Origin: Polyangiaceae bacterium
Lineage (GTDB): Bacteria; Myxococcota_A; Polyangia; Polyangiales; Polyangiaceae
NCBI GenBank assembly: GCA_029266615.1
Contig: JAQSWN010000034.1
Span: 1-41,981, forward strand
Reading direction: 5' to 3'
Length of the DNA: 41,981 nucleotides
Below the pieces are notes generated by a model. The model saw nothing but the letters and a program-made list of their open reading frames with translations. It did no database searches and had not been told where the DNA came from. Made by a program: the position numbers and the translations under genes. This document shows, piece by piece, positions 24,362-31,450 of the stretch. Every line of letters begins with the position of its first letter. Within the stretch, counting starts at the first letter, position 1.

Positions 24362-24676
24362 TTACACCTCCATGTCCACGGCGCCCTTGAAGGACGCGCC
24401 GTCGGCGATGGTGAAGCGCGCTGCCTTCACGTCTCCCACCAGCCGACCGCCGGCCTGGATGTCCACGCGCTCGGGTGCAGTGACGTCGCCCGTGACCTGC
24501 CCTGCGATGCTGACGCTTTGCCCAGCGATATCGGCTTGGACCACGCTGCCTGGCCCAATCGATACGGCGTCCGACGACGTGAGCTTGCCGCGCAAGTTGC
24601 CCTGCACGACGACCTCTTCGTCGCTACTGACGTCGCCCTCGATGCTGAGGCCTTCTCCGATGACGGTGCCTGCCAT
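24362..24676 (-). CDS. Bactofilin, minimal (second of three)
   Basis: A 104-residue bactofilin from an ATG at 24676, consisting of little more than the beta-helix: G-x-V-I-x-x-G-L, then I-E-G-D-V-S-S-D-E and V-V-V-Q-G-N-L-R-G-K-L. The rungs G-D-V-T-A-P-E-R-V and G-D-V-K-A-A complete it. The tail is absent apart from M-E-V. It sits 27 bases after the first copy and one base before the third, so the three are probably made together and may co-polymerise (inference from the Myxococcus BacNOP set). It carries no membrane segment. Confidence 0.9.
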   Translation of the reverse strand: MAGTVIGEGLSIEGDVSSDEEVVVQGNLRGKLTSSDAVSIGPGSVVQADIAGQSVSIAGQVTGDVTAPERVDIQAGGRLVGDVKAARFTIADGASFKGAVDMEV

Positions 24677-24703
24677 GCTCTGCTCGTTCTCTTACTTTCG
24701 ATC

Positions 24704-25066
24704 TCAGCGGCGCTTTGCGGCTGGACCCAGATCCAAATCGAACTCCGTGGTGACTCGAACGGAGACGCGAGAGCCCGGCTCGATGGAAATTTCGCTGCCG
24801 CGCAGCTCTCCGCGCACGACGGCGCCGCCTCGGATTGCGACCGGGCCGCGCGATACGACGTCTCCAAGGAGCGTTCCAGCGACGTCCAACGACGCGGCGG
24901 AGACGTTGCCCTCCACGGTCGCGCCCTCCGCAACCTCAGCGTCGCCCGTGATCTGCACGTCCCCGCGCAGCGAGCCTTCGATGCGGACGGAGCCGTCCCC
25001 GGTGACCCGGCCGGTGACCCGGGTAGAGGGACCGAGCACACTGATTTCGGAGCTGGGGCGCGCCAT
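24704..25066 (-). CDS. Bactofilin, minimal (first of three)
   Basis: This bactofilin has 120 residues from an ATG at 25066. The beta-helix rungs are clear: V-T-G-R-V-T-G-D-G-S-V-R-I-E-G-S-L-R-G-D-V, then G-x-V-S-A-A and G-D-V-V-S-R-G-P-V-A-I. The C-terminus is short and basic (A-A-K-R-R). It begins 16 bases after trmH, so it probably shares the trmH transcript. The three proteins differ in length and surface charge, as in other organisms where paralogous bactofilins mix in one filament. Confidence 0.9.
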   Translation of the reverse strand: MARPSSEISVLGPSTRVTGRVTGDGSVRIEGSLRGDVQITGDAEVAEGATVEGNVSAASLDVAGTLLGDVVSRGPVAIRGGAVVRGELRGSEISIEPGSRVSVRVTTEFDLDLGPAAKRR

Positions 25067-25082
25067 GCGTTCGGCGGGGACG

Positions 25083-25790
25083 CTAGTCGCTCCCGCGCGT
25101 TGCCGCTAGCACTTCAAGCGAGCGAGGGACGCTCCGCACCAGCGCGCGCGCATAAAACCGTAGCTGCTCCGCCTCGGAGAGGTCCCCTTGACGGCCCTGG
25201 GTGGCGGCATAGAGGAGCACGGCCGCAGCGACGCTCACGTTGAAGCTCTCCACGAAGCCGCGCATCGGGATGCGGACGGATTCCCGGGCCCCCTCATGCA
25301 AGGCGTCCCGAATGCCGTCATGCTCGTTACCCAGAATCAACGCCACGCGCGGGAGGCGCGCGAGATCCGAAGGCTCCAGATTGCCCTCCGGGTGGGTCGC
25401 GACCGTGGTGAAGCCCTGCGCGTGCAGGGCGTCCAGCGCTTGCTCGGGCGTGCGATGCGGCACCACTTCTATCCAGCGCTCGGCGCCCTTGGCGACCGTT
25501 CGGCCCACCACGAAGTCTTCCTCTCGAGGGACCAAATGCACGCGCGGGATGCCCAGCCCGTCGCACGAGCGCAGTACCGCGGCCGCGTTGTGAGGGTCGT
25601 GAGGCGCGTCCATCAGTACCGTGACGCTGCCGATGCGGCCGTGCACCACCTGCCACAGCCGGCTGCGTCGTTCCTCGAGCGCGAGGGGCTCGAGCGTCTC
25701 GATGATACCTGCGGGCGTCCAGCCCGCCGGCCACGGGTCCGCTGTCCAGACCTGGTCGGAGGGCACCAAGAGCTCGGGATCGCGCTTCAT
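25083..25790 (-). CDS. trmH: TrmH-type tRNA/rRNA 2'-O-methyltransferase (SPOUT family)
   Basis: A 235-residue SPOUT enzyme that would transfer a methyl group from S-adenosylmethionine to a ribose 2'-OH, most likely G18 of tRNA. Motif 1 is P-H-N-A-A-A-V-L-R-S-C-D with the catalytic Arg, motif 2 is L-I-L-G-N-E-H-D-G-I, and motif 3 is I-P-M-R-G-F-V-E-S-F-N-V-S-V-A-A-A. Together they form the knotted SAM site. The compact size and the lack of an N-terminal L30-like RNA-binding domain favour TrmH over RlmB, though the exact target base cannot be read from sequence. The ATG at 25790 is divergent from trxA. Downstream genes are the bactofilins, 16 bases away. Confidence 0.82.
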   Translation of the reverse strand: MKRDPELLVPSDQVWTADPWPAGWTPAGIIETLEPLALEERRSRLWQVVHGRIGSVTVLMDAPHDPHNAAAVLRSCDGLGIPRVHLVPREEDFVVGRTVAKGAERWIEVVPHRTPEQALDALHAQGFTTVATHPEGNLEPSDLARLPRVALILGNEHDGIRDALHEGARESVRIPMRGFVESFNVSVAAAVLLYAATQGRQGDLSEAEQLRFYARALVRSVPRSLEVLAATRGSD

Positions 25791-25825
25791 TCTGGGGTTT
25801 TACTCAAGAATTGTGGGCCTCGCCT

Positions 25826-25853
25826 TTGCGCGAGTCCGAACCGGCATTATGTT
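25826..25853 (+). promoter_or_regulatory. Candidate trxA promoter
   Basis: TTGCGC at 25826-25831 and TATGTT at 25848-25853 are separated by 16 bases and end 33 bases before the trxA start codon. Matches are moderate and made by eye; the spacer with trmH is only 96 bases, so promoters for both directions must lie here. Confidence 0.3.
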
Positions 25854-25874
25854 GCTTGCCGTTCGCAGTTCCCC

Positions 25875-25880
25875 AAGGGA
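25875..25880 (+). promoter_or_regulatory. trxA ribosome-binding site
   Basis: AAGGGA lies six bases before the ATG at 25887. It fixes the start at the usual thioredoxin N-terminus and excludes the long in-frame upstream extension. Confidence 0.6.
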
Positions 25881-25886
25881 GCAACC

Positions 25887-26210
25887 ATGGCATCCGAAAA
25901 AGTTCAAGTGTTCAACGACCTCAACTTCGAGCAGGAGGTCGTCAATTCCAGTGTACCGGTGCTGGTCGACTTCACCGCCACTTGGTGCGGTCCTTGTAAG
26001 GCGCTCGCTCCCATCATCGATCAAATCGCCGGCGATCTAGACGGCAAGGTGAAGGTCGGCAAGCTGGACGTCGACGACTCGCCCATCACGGCCGGTAAGT
26101 TCGGCGTGCGCGGCGTGCCCACCATCATGGTGTTCAAGAACGGGCAGCGCGCGGCGCAGCACGTCGGTCTCACCACCAAGGCCAAGCTGCTCGAGCTCGT
26201 GAACGGCTGA
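25887..26210 (+). CDS. trxA: Thioredoxin
   Basis: A 107-residue cytoplasmic thioredoxin that reduces disulfides in ribonucleotide reductase, peroxiredoxins and other targets, being recycled by thioredoxin reductase. The active site W-C-G-P-C has Cys 34 and 37, the buried Asp precedes it in V-D-F-T-A-T-W, and the cis-Pro follows in G-V-P-T-I-M-V-F. The length is typical (E. coli 109). It is preceded by a good ribosome site. The next gene begins one base after its stop, so a polycistronic mRNA with a lipoprotein is likely. No reductase gene is in the window. Confidence 0.96.
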   Translation: MASEKVQVFNDLNFEQEVVNSSVPVLVDFTATWCGPCKALAPIIDQIAGDLDGKVKVGKLDVDDSPITAGKFGVRGVPTIMVFKNGQRAAQHVGLTTKAKLLELVNG

Positions 26211-26211
26211 C

Positions 26212-29200
26212 GTGAAGCGGCGCCGCGGCACGCTGTCGTCAGACGCTGGTGCGGCGCTGCTCGTGTTGGTCGTGCTCGGAGCTTGCCGAGGGAACGAAGG
26301 GCGCCCAGCCGAGAGGCCGCGCCCTTCGCTCGTTTCGGAGGTCTCGGCGCTGCCCGCATTCGTCACGCCCGCGCGCTGGCGCTACCACCCGCCCCAACCG
26401 GCGAAGGTCAACGCGGAGCTGTTGCTGCCATCCGGCGAGCGGGTCCTGGCGGGGAGGCGTGGCGAGCGCTGGCTCGTCAGCAAACAGAGCAGCGAGGCCG
26501 CCTCCGTGCTGGCTCCCGAGGAGCTGGTCGGCATCCTCACCGTGCCCGGCGGCTTCATCTTCGTCGGCGCGAGCGGCGTGAGCTACGAGGCGCGCTCGCC
26601 GATTACTCCATTTTTCCGGTCCAGCGCGCCGCTGGAGCCGCTGGCGAGCGTGACCAGTGCCGGCACATCCATCGTCGGGATCCGTCGTGACCGCGGGCTG
26701 CTTCGCAGCGATGACGGCGGGGCGAGCTGGAAACCGGCGGGGCCGACCGGACCCAAGTTCGTGAGCGTGCTGCTCGGCGCTGGCGGGCGCGGGCTCGCCC
26801 TCGCGGTGCCAGAAGCCCTATTCGAGACTCGCGACGGGGGGCAGACATTCACGCCCTTGGCCGCGCGTAGCATCGGCGCGTTCGGGCTCGAGCGCTTGGC
26901 GGACGGCGGCTACGGCGTCGTCTCGGCGCTCGGCGCGTTCCGCTACCGGGAGGGCGCGTCCGACCCGTTCGAACGGGCGAAGGAGACGGTGACGACGCCC
27001 GTCGACTTCAAGTCCCCACGCGGACCAGACGCCACGGCGCTGAACGAGGGACGCGCGGCCGTGAGTGGCGGTCACTATTTCGAGCTTGGGCTGCGCGACA
27101 AAGCGGGCTGGCAGCTCGTCACCGGGCCGCTCAGCGGCGCCCTCACGTCACGCCCCGTGTCGGAGCTCGCCGCGTGCCGAGCCGTGCGCCTCGCTGCGTT
27201 CGAGCAGTCGCTCGTGGTCGCTTGTTTTCGAGCCGGTGCGGATGCCGTCACCCAGCCCATCGAGCTGTGGACCAGCCGCGATGGCGGGCAACACTTCCGT
27301 GCAGAAGCCGCGCCGCTGGACGGCAGCTTGGCCAGTTTCCACATGGCTCTAGGTGAGGGTGGGGGGCTGCTCTTCGCCGGCGTTTGCCCAAGCTACAGCG
27401 CGGGGGCGGGCTGCGCTCCGCAAGGCATCGTGCGGCGCGCCCGAGTTGACGCCGCGGCAACTGCCAAGGGGCCCCGGCCGAAGGTCGGGGCGAAGGGGGC
27501 AGGCGACTTCCGTGCCGCGGCGACGCCCTCGCTCGCGGACACGGCGCTGGCGCTCTCGTTCTCCCAGGACGGCAAGGTGGCTTACGCCGTCGGCCGCCGA
27601 ACCAAGGGCGGCGTGCTGGCCGTGTTCGTGTCGCGCGACGGCGGGCAGTCGTTCGAGGCGCAGGAGCTCAGCCTGCCAACGGGTGACGGCTCGGACGACG
27701 ACGAGCGTTGGGAGAGCAGCGCGTCGGGGGTGCGTATCGACGCCCTCGTGCCGGCCGAGGACGGCAGCGTCGGGCTCGCCGTGTCGCGCTATCGATCGCG
27801 CGTGTGGCTGGTGCTGGACGAAGCCGGCCGTGTGCTCTCGGTGGCTCGGCCCCCGGAGCCGCGGGCGCTGCTCGCCGTCGCCGGGAGCCGCGCGCTGGCC
27901 ATCTCTCCGAGCTCCAACGAGGTGTGGGAGTCGCTGGACGGCGGGGCGAGCTTTCAGAGCCTAGGTCGCCTTCCCATCGAGCTTTGCACCGACGACGCTT
28001 CGTGCGAGGCGCAGGTGGCGTGTACGCCTGGCGGCTGCGCGATAGGCTCGGACATTTCTCGGCTCGGCTGGGGAGGCCAAGCCGAGGACGATTCGTGGGC
28101 GCAACCGGCGCTCACCGCCTCGCCCGTGGACTACTCCGTGCCGAGGCTGAAGACCCCCATCAGCTGCACGCTAGACGCGTCGCCGTGGCAGGCGCTGGAA
28201 GGAGCCACTGAGTTTCCCACCGCATTCCAGGCATCGATCGGGCGCGCGGCGTGGTTTGCCTCCGGCACCGACGGCGCGAGGGCGGCGGCGTGGGCATGGG
28301 TGGCGCCGGGCGCGGGCAAGCGCGTCGAGCGCGAGGTGTTGCTCCCGCCGAGCGACCGCGGGCGGGCCTACGCCTTGGCCGTCTCCGATCAGGTCGAGGG
28401 CGTAGCGGCGCTGCGCTACCTCGTGCCCGACGGCGCCGGGAGCACGCACCTGACCTCGGTCGAGGTCGGTTGGGTGAACCTGTTCGAAGGGCGAGCGCGT
28501 CGCGTGAACGTCGGCGACGGCGGCGCCTACGCGCCGGGCGACTTCGCGCGTGGTCCGCGCGGCTTTCAGGAGGCGGACCCGGCCCTGCTCAGCATCGCCG
28601 AGGGCGGGCTCTACTTGCGGCTTCACAAGGCGCCCGGCGACAACCAACCCACGTTGTTCTTCGACGCACAAAAGACGGAGACGGTGCCAGCAGTAGCTTG
28701 GCCGACCGTCGGCGTCCGCGGCACGCACTCGGAGATGGCCCACGTCGACGGTGAGCACGTGCCGTTACTCTTGGTCGGTCGGGGTAGTGGCGTGGTGCGA
28801 GCCCGTTTTCGAGCCGGCGGCCAGGAGCTGGAAGCGTTCGCCAACGGCGCGTTGGATCCGGCTCGCTTCGGGCTCACTCAGAGCTCGAACATCGCCTACT
28901 CGGGCGGGCGCGCCGGTCAGGTCATCGAGACGTTCGACAGCGCGACCGCTCGCGCCGAGGCGAAGCTGTTCACGTTCCGTGCGCGCGGTGCGGTCTTGGA
29001 TCCGCCTATCGACGTACCCACGCAGCTGTCTCTACCCGAGAAGGTGGAGCGCTGCTCGGCGGCTATGGAGAGCGGCACGCCGCGCGTCGTCGCAGCGCCC
29101 TACCCAGGTACGCGTCACCCCGTCATCGTGAGCGACGGCGGTGACTCGCCGCAAGCCTTCCTCACGCAGTACGCGGTCTTGCACGGCACGCCCGCGTCAC

Positions 29201-29436
29201 CCTGCGTATCGAGCTTCGACGGTGAGCCCATCGCGGTCGACGGCGCCACTGCGCCGGCGACGCGGGTGCTCTTGCCGATGACGGATCTCGCGCACGCCTA
29301 CATGTTTCGTGCGACGGCGCAGGGCCAGGAGCCGCGGCTGACGTACCACCCGATGAGCTGCAAGCTGGACCCCAGCGCGGAGGTTCCGCCGGAGCTATAC
29401 CGAGCGCCCGGCGCGCTGGTGCCGCGCGTTCGCTAA
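26212..29436 (+). CDS. Large lipoprotein with Asp-box (BNR) repeats
   Basis: This 1074-residue protein is read from a GTG one base after trxA. The lipobox L-G-A-C gives Cys 25. At least five Asp-box motifs of the S/T-x-D-G-G-x-x-F/W form occur, near residues 166, 206, 354, 474 and 574. They mark beta-propeller blades like those of sialidases, VPS10 and photosystem-assembly factor proteins. A few Cys pairs lie near residue 590-615, and the C-terminal third has no recognisable repeat. It probably sits at the cell surface or in the periplasm. No sialidase active-site pattern is evident, so it is probably a binding or scaffold propeller. Its final 42 bases overlap the convergent glycosyltransferase gene. 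Function unknown. Confidence 0.8.
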   Translation: MKRRRGTLSSDAGAALLVLVVLGACRGNEGRPAERPRPSLVSEVSALPAFVTPARWRYHPPQPAKVNAELLLPSGERVLAGRRGERWLVSKQSSEAASVLAPEELVGILTVPGGFIFVGASGVSYEARSPITPFFRSSAPLEPLASVTSAGTSIVGIRRDRGLLRSDDGGASWKPAGPTGPKFVSVLLGAGGRGLALAVPEALFETRDGGQTFTPLAARSIGAFGLERLADGGYGVVSALGAFRYREGASDPFERAKETVTTPVDFKSPRGPDATALNEGRAAVSGGHYFELGLRDKAGWQLVTGPLSGALTSRPVSELAACRAVRLAAFEQSLVVACFRAGADAVTQPIELWTSRDGGQHFRAEAAPLDGSLASFHMALGEGGGLLFAGVCPSYSAGAGCAPQGIVRRARVDAAATAKGPRPKVGAKGAGDFRAAATPSLADTALALSFSQDGKVAYAVGRRTKGGVLAVFVSRDGGQSFEAQELSLPTGDGSDDDERWESSASGVRIDALVPAEDGSVGLAVSRYRSRVWLVLDEAGRVLSVARPPEPRALLAVAGSRALAISPSSNEVWESLDGGASFQSLGRLPIELCTDDASCEAQVACTPGGCAIGSDISRLGWGGQAEDDSWAQPALTASPVDYSVPRLKTPISCTLDASPWQALEGATEFPTAFQASIGRAAWFASGTDGARAAAWAWVAPGAGKRVEREVLLPPSDRGRAYALAVSDQVEGVAALRYLVPDGAGSTHLTSVEVGWVNLFEGRARRVNVGDGGAYAPGDFARGPRGFQEADPALLSIAEGGLYLRLHKAPGDNQPTLFFDAQKTETVPAVAWPTVGVRGTHSEMAHVDGEHVPLLLVGRGSGVVRARFRAGGQELEAFANGALDPARFGLTQSSNIAYSGGRAGQVIETFDSATARAEAKLFTFRARGAVLDPPIDVPTQLSLPEKVERCSAAMESGTPRVVAAPYPGTRHPVIVSDGGDSPQAFLTQYAVLHGTPASPCVSSFDGEPIAVDGATAPATRVLLPMTDLAHAYMFRATAQGQEPRLTYHPMSCKLDPSAEVPPELYRAPGALVPRVR

Positions 29437-30159
29437 AAGCGGCCCCGGCGCGCGCCACGCTCGCCGGAACAGTAACGCCAAAATACGCAGAGCGTGCCAG
29501 GGCCGCGCGCCGCTGCGCTCGTCCGCGTAGATGGGACGCACCACGACCTCCTCGACGCGGAGGCCGTGCTGGGCCGCGAGCAGCAGCAAGTCGTTCGGAT
29601 AGCCGAAGCCAGGCCACAGCTCATCCAGGGGGAGCAGGGATGCCCCGCGTCGTCCGAGCGCAGTGAAGCCACATTGGCAGTCGTCCACCGCCAGACCGCT
29701 CGCGACGCGAGTCGCGAGCGACAGCACCTTACCGGCGAGCCGACGCTGCCACGGCATTCGGCCCCGCTCCGGCGAGCGAAATCGATCGCCCTTCACGTAG
29801 TCGGCGCGGCCCGAGAGCACGGGCTCGAGCACTGCGGGCAAGTCGTCCGGGGACATTTGCGCGTCTCCGGCCATCACCGCGACCACGTCCGCGTGCTCCT
29901 CGAAAGCCGCGCGGTACCCGGTCACGATCGCCGCGCCCACCCCGCGGTTGGTCGCGTGGCGAATCAACCTCAAGCGCGAGTCGGAAACCCGCCGCGCGAC
30001 GCCGCTCGTGTCGTCCGGGCTCCCGTCGTCCACGACGTAAATCGCGTCGACGAACGCGGGCATGGTCGAAAGGGTCCGCCCGAGCAGCCGTTCTTCGCAG
30101 TACGCAGGGACGACGACGGCGACTCGCTTCTCTTGTAGCACCGGTCGGCCGCGTAACAT
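29395..30159 (-). CDS. Family 2 glycosyltransferase (dolichyl-phosphate mannosyltransferase-like)
   Basis: The ATG at 30159 (M-L-R-G-R-P) gives 254 residues; a GTG at 30195 would add twelve. The GT-A fold of family 2 begins V-A-V-V-V-P-A-Y-C-E-E, with the sugar-nucleotide Asp in V-V-D-D-G-S-P-D-D-T. The metal site is in the A-G-D-A-Q-M-S-P-D-D-L segment typical of DPM1/DPG synthase-like enzymes. Near 150-180 the D-C-Q-C-G-F motif follows. There are no C-terminal membrane helices, unlike many polyprenyl-phosphate glycosyltransferases. It would transfer a sugar, probably mannose or glucose, to a lipid or glycan acceptor. The C-terminus overlaps the lipoprotein gene by 42 bases on the other strand. 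Confidence 0.85.
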   Translation of the reverse strand: MLRGRPVLQEKRVAVVVPAYCEERLLGRTLSTMPAFVDAIYVVDDGSPDDTSGVARRVSDSRLRLIRHATNRGVGAAIVTGYRAAFEEHADVVAVMAGDAQMSPDDLPAVLEPVLSGRADYVKGDRFRSPERGRMPWQRRLAGKVLSLATRVASGLAVDDCQCGFTALGRRGASLLPLDELWPGFGYPNDLLLLAAQHGLRVEEVVVRPIYADERSGARPWHALRILALLFRRAWRAPGPLLANARHQRAGRSV

Positions 30160-30259
30160 CGAAACGCCGCGTTTTGAAGCCCATTGCGAGCGCACGGCCC
30201 ATAAAATCCGCCTCCGAGCGCCCCAGCGATCGCCAATTCATGCTACGCGGGCAGCGGCC

Positions 30260-30910
30260 GTGAACGACGCCGCCTCGTCAGCCCCCGCCGCGAAAAGGCC
30301 TGCTCGTCGCGTCGCGTTGTTCGCGCTCGCGGCGCTGGCAGCCGTGGTTTTGGGGCGAATCGCCTACGCCTACGTCTCGTTTCCGAGCGACCGCACCCCC
30401 CAAGGCGCTTACCTGCGCGTGGTGATCGCCGTGAACCGGGGGCGGCCGGAAGACTTCTTCGCCTACACGGAGACTCGCGCCCAGCACGCCGCCTACACGA
30501 TCCGGGACTTTCGCAAGAAAGCTCGGGAGCAAGTGCTCGCCGCCTACCCGGAGCCCGACCGGAGTCGGCTGGCGGCAGAGTATGCGGCCGAGGCAAACGC
30601 GCCGGACGGAGCGGACGTCTTCGCGCTCTACGCCAAGCGCCACGGCTGGATAACGCGGCTACGGCGGGACCTTTCCGGCGTCAAAAAAGTCGATGTCTCC
30701 GGCGACCGAGCCACCGTCGAGACTGTCCACGGCACTCGTTACCCATTTCGCCGGCGCGACAACGGCATCTGGGGAATGACCCAGTTCACACCGCTTTTGG
30801 ACGCCGAGGCTGAGCGCGCGGCGCGCGACTTTTCGGTCATCGAGCGTGCCGCTGCAGACTACGCGCGAGCGCCGGTCGCTCCTGCACCGAGCTCTTCCGC
30901 CTCACCCTGA
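30260..30910 (+). CDS. Membrane-anchored protein of unknown function
   Basis: A 216-residue protein, read from a GTG at 30260; the frame stays open upstream only as antisense of the glycosyltransferase. A basic N-terminus (about 1-18) precedes one membrane segment (about 20-42), placing most of the protein outside the cytoplasm. The 120-residue domain that follows (about 50-180) has alternating charged and aromatic residues, including R-P-E-D-F-F-A-Y-T-E-T-R and R-F-R-R-R-D-N-G-I-W-G. The C-terminus is Ala/Pro/Ser-rich. I recognise no family. The last nine bases overlap the convergent rhodanese gene. The gene is divergent from the glycosyltransferase and may share its promoter region. Confidence 0.7.
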   Translation: MNDAASSAPAAKRPARRVALFALAALAAVVLGRIAYAYVSFPSDRTPQGAYLRVVIAVNRGRPEDFFAYTETRAQHAAYTIRDFRKKAREQVLAAYPEPDRSRLAAEYAAEANAPDGADVFALYAKRHGWITRLRRDLSGVKKVDVSGDRATVETVHGTRYPFRRRDNGIWGMTQFTPLLDAEAERAARDFSVIERAAADYARAPVAPAPSSSASP

Positions 30911-31339
30911 GCGCGGCGTGCGCTGCTTCACGTCCGCGTAAGCCTGGCCCGACGGCTTGCCCTGCTCGACCGGCAAGCCGCGCTTGCTCCAGCCGGGGAC
31001 TACCTGCCCAAAGGCGTCCCGCGCGCCGTCCCAGCCCGCCGACATATCGCTGAGGTCCGTAAAACCGGCTTGGGCCAGCTGATCGACGGCTTTCTTGGAG
31101 CGGCCGCCCGCCTTGCAGCCGACGACCAATTTTTCGCCAGTGCCGAAGGCCTGCTGCATTACGGACAAGAATTCCGGGTTGGGGACCAAGCCGGCGGGGC
31201 CTTGGTTGAGGAGGGGGACGTTGAGCGCTCCGGGCACGTGACCGGCTTCGAACTCCGGCTCGCTGCGGACGTCCACGTAAACGTAGCCTTCCGCGAGGAG
31301 CGCGGCTGCATCTTCTGGGGAAACGCTTTTGGCTGCCAC
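30902..31339 (-). CDS. Single-domain rhodanese-like sulfurtransferase
   Basis: A 145-residue protein, read from a GTG at 31339. It has the rhodanese fold: Y-V-D-V-R-S-E-P-E-F-E-A-G-H-V-P-G-A-L-N at 21-40, then the active-site loop V-V-G-C-K-A-G-G-R-S with Cys 75. The C-terminal extension (about 107-145) is polar and has no further domain. Such proteins move sulfane sulfur, for example from thiosulfate to cyanide or a thiol, or act as sulfur carriers in tRNA thiolation or detoxification. With no signal peptide it is cytoplasmic. It is divergent from RNase J. The physiological sulfur acceptor cannot be predicted. Confidence 0.9.
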   Translation of the reverse strand: MAAKSVSPEDAAALLAEGYVYVDVRSEPEFEAGHVPGALNVPLLNQGPAGLVPNPEFLSVMQQAFGTGEKLVVGCKAGGRSKKAVDQLAQAGFTDLSDMSAGWDGARDAFGQVVPGWSKRGLPVEQGKPSGQAYADVKQRTPRSG

Positions 31340-31450
31340 GCATGACCCGTAACACCAGCGCCCGCTGTCTGCAAAGAGGTGCTAAAACCGGAGTCTAGTC
31401 CCCTAGTCTTCGGAAGCCGCGTCCCCACTTTGACCACCAGCCACGACAAC

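Noticed and set aside
25188..25886. Upstream in-frame extension of thioredoxin
   Set aside because: It is antisense to trmH, and a ribosome site lies right before the thioredoxin ATG at 25887.
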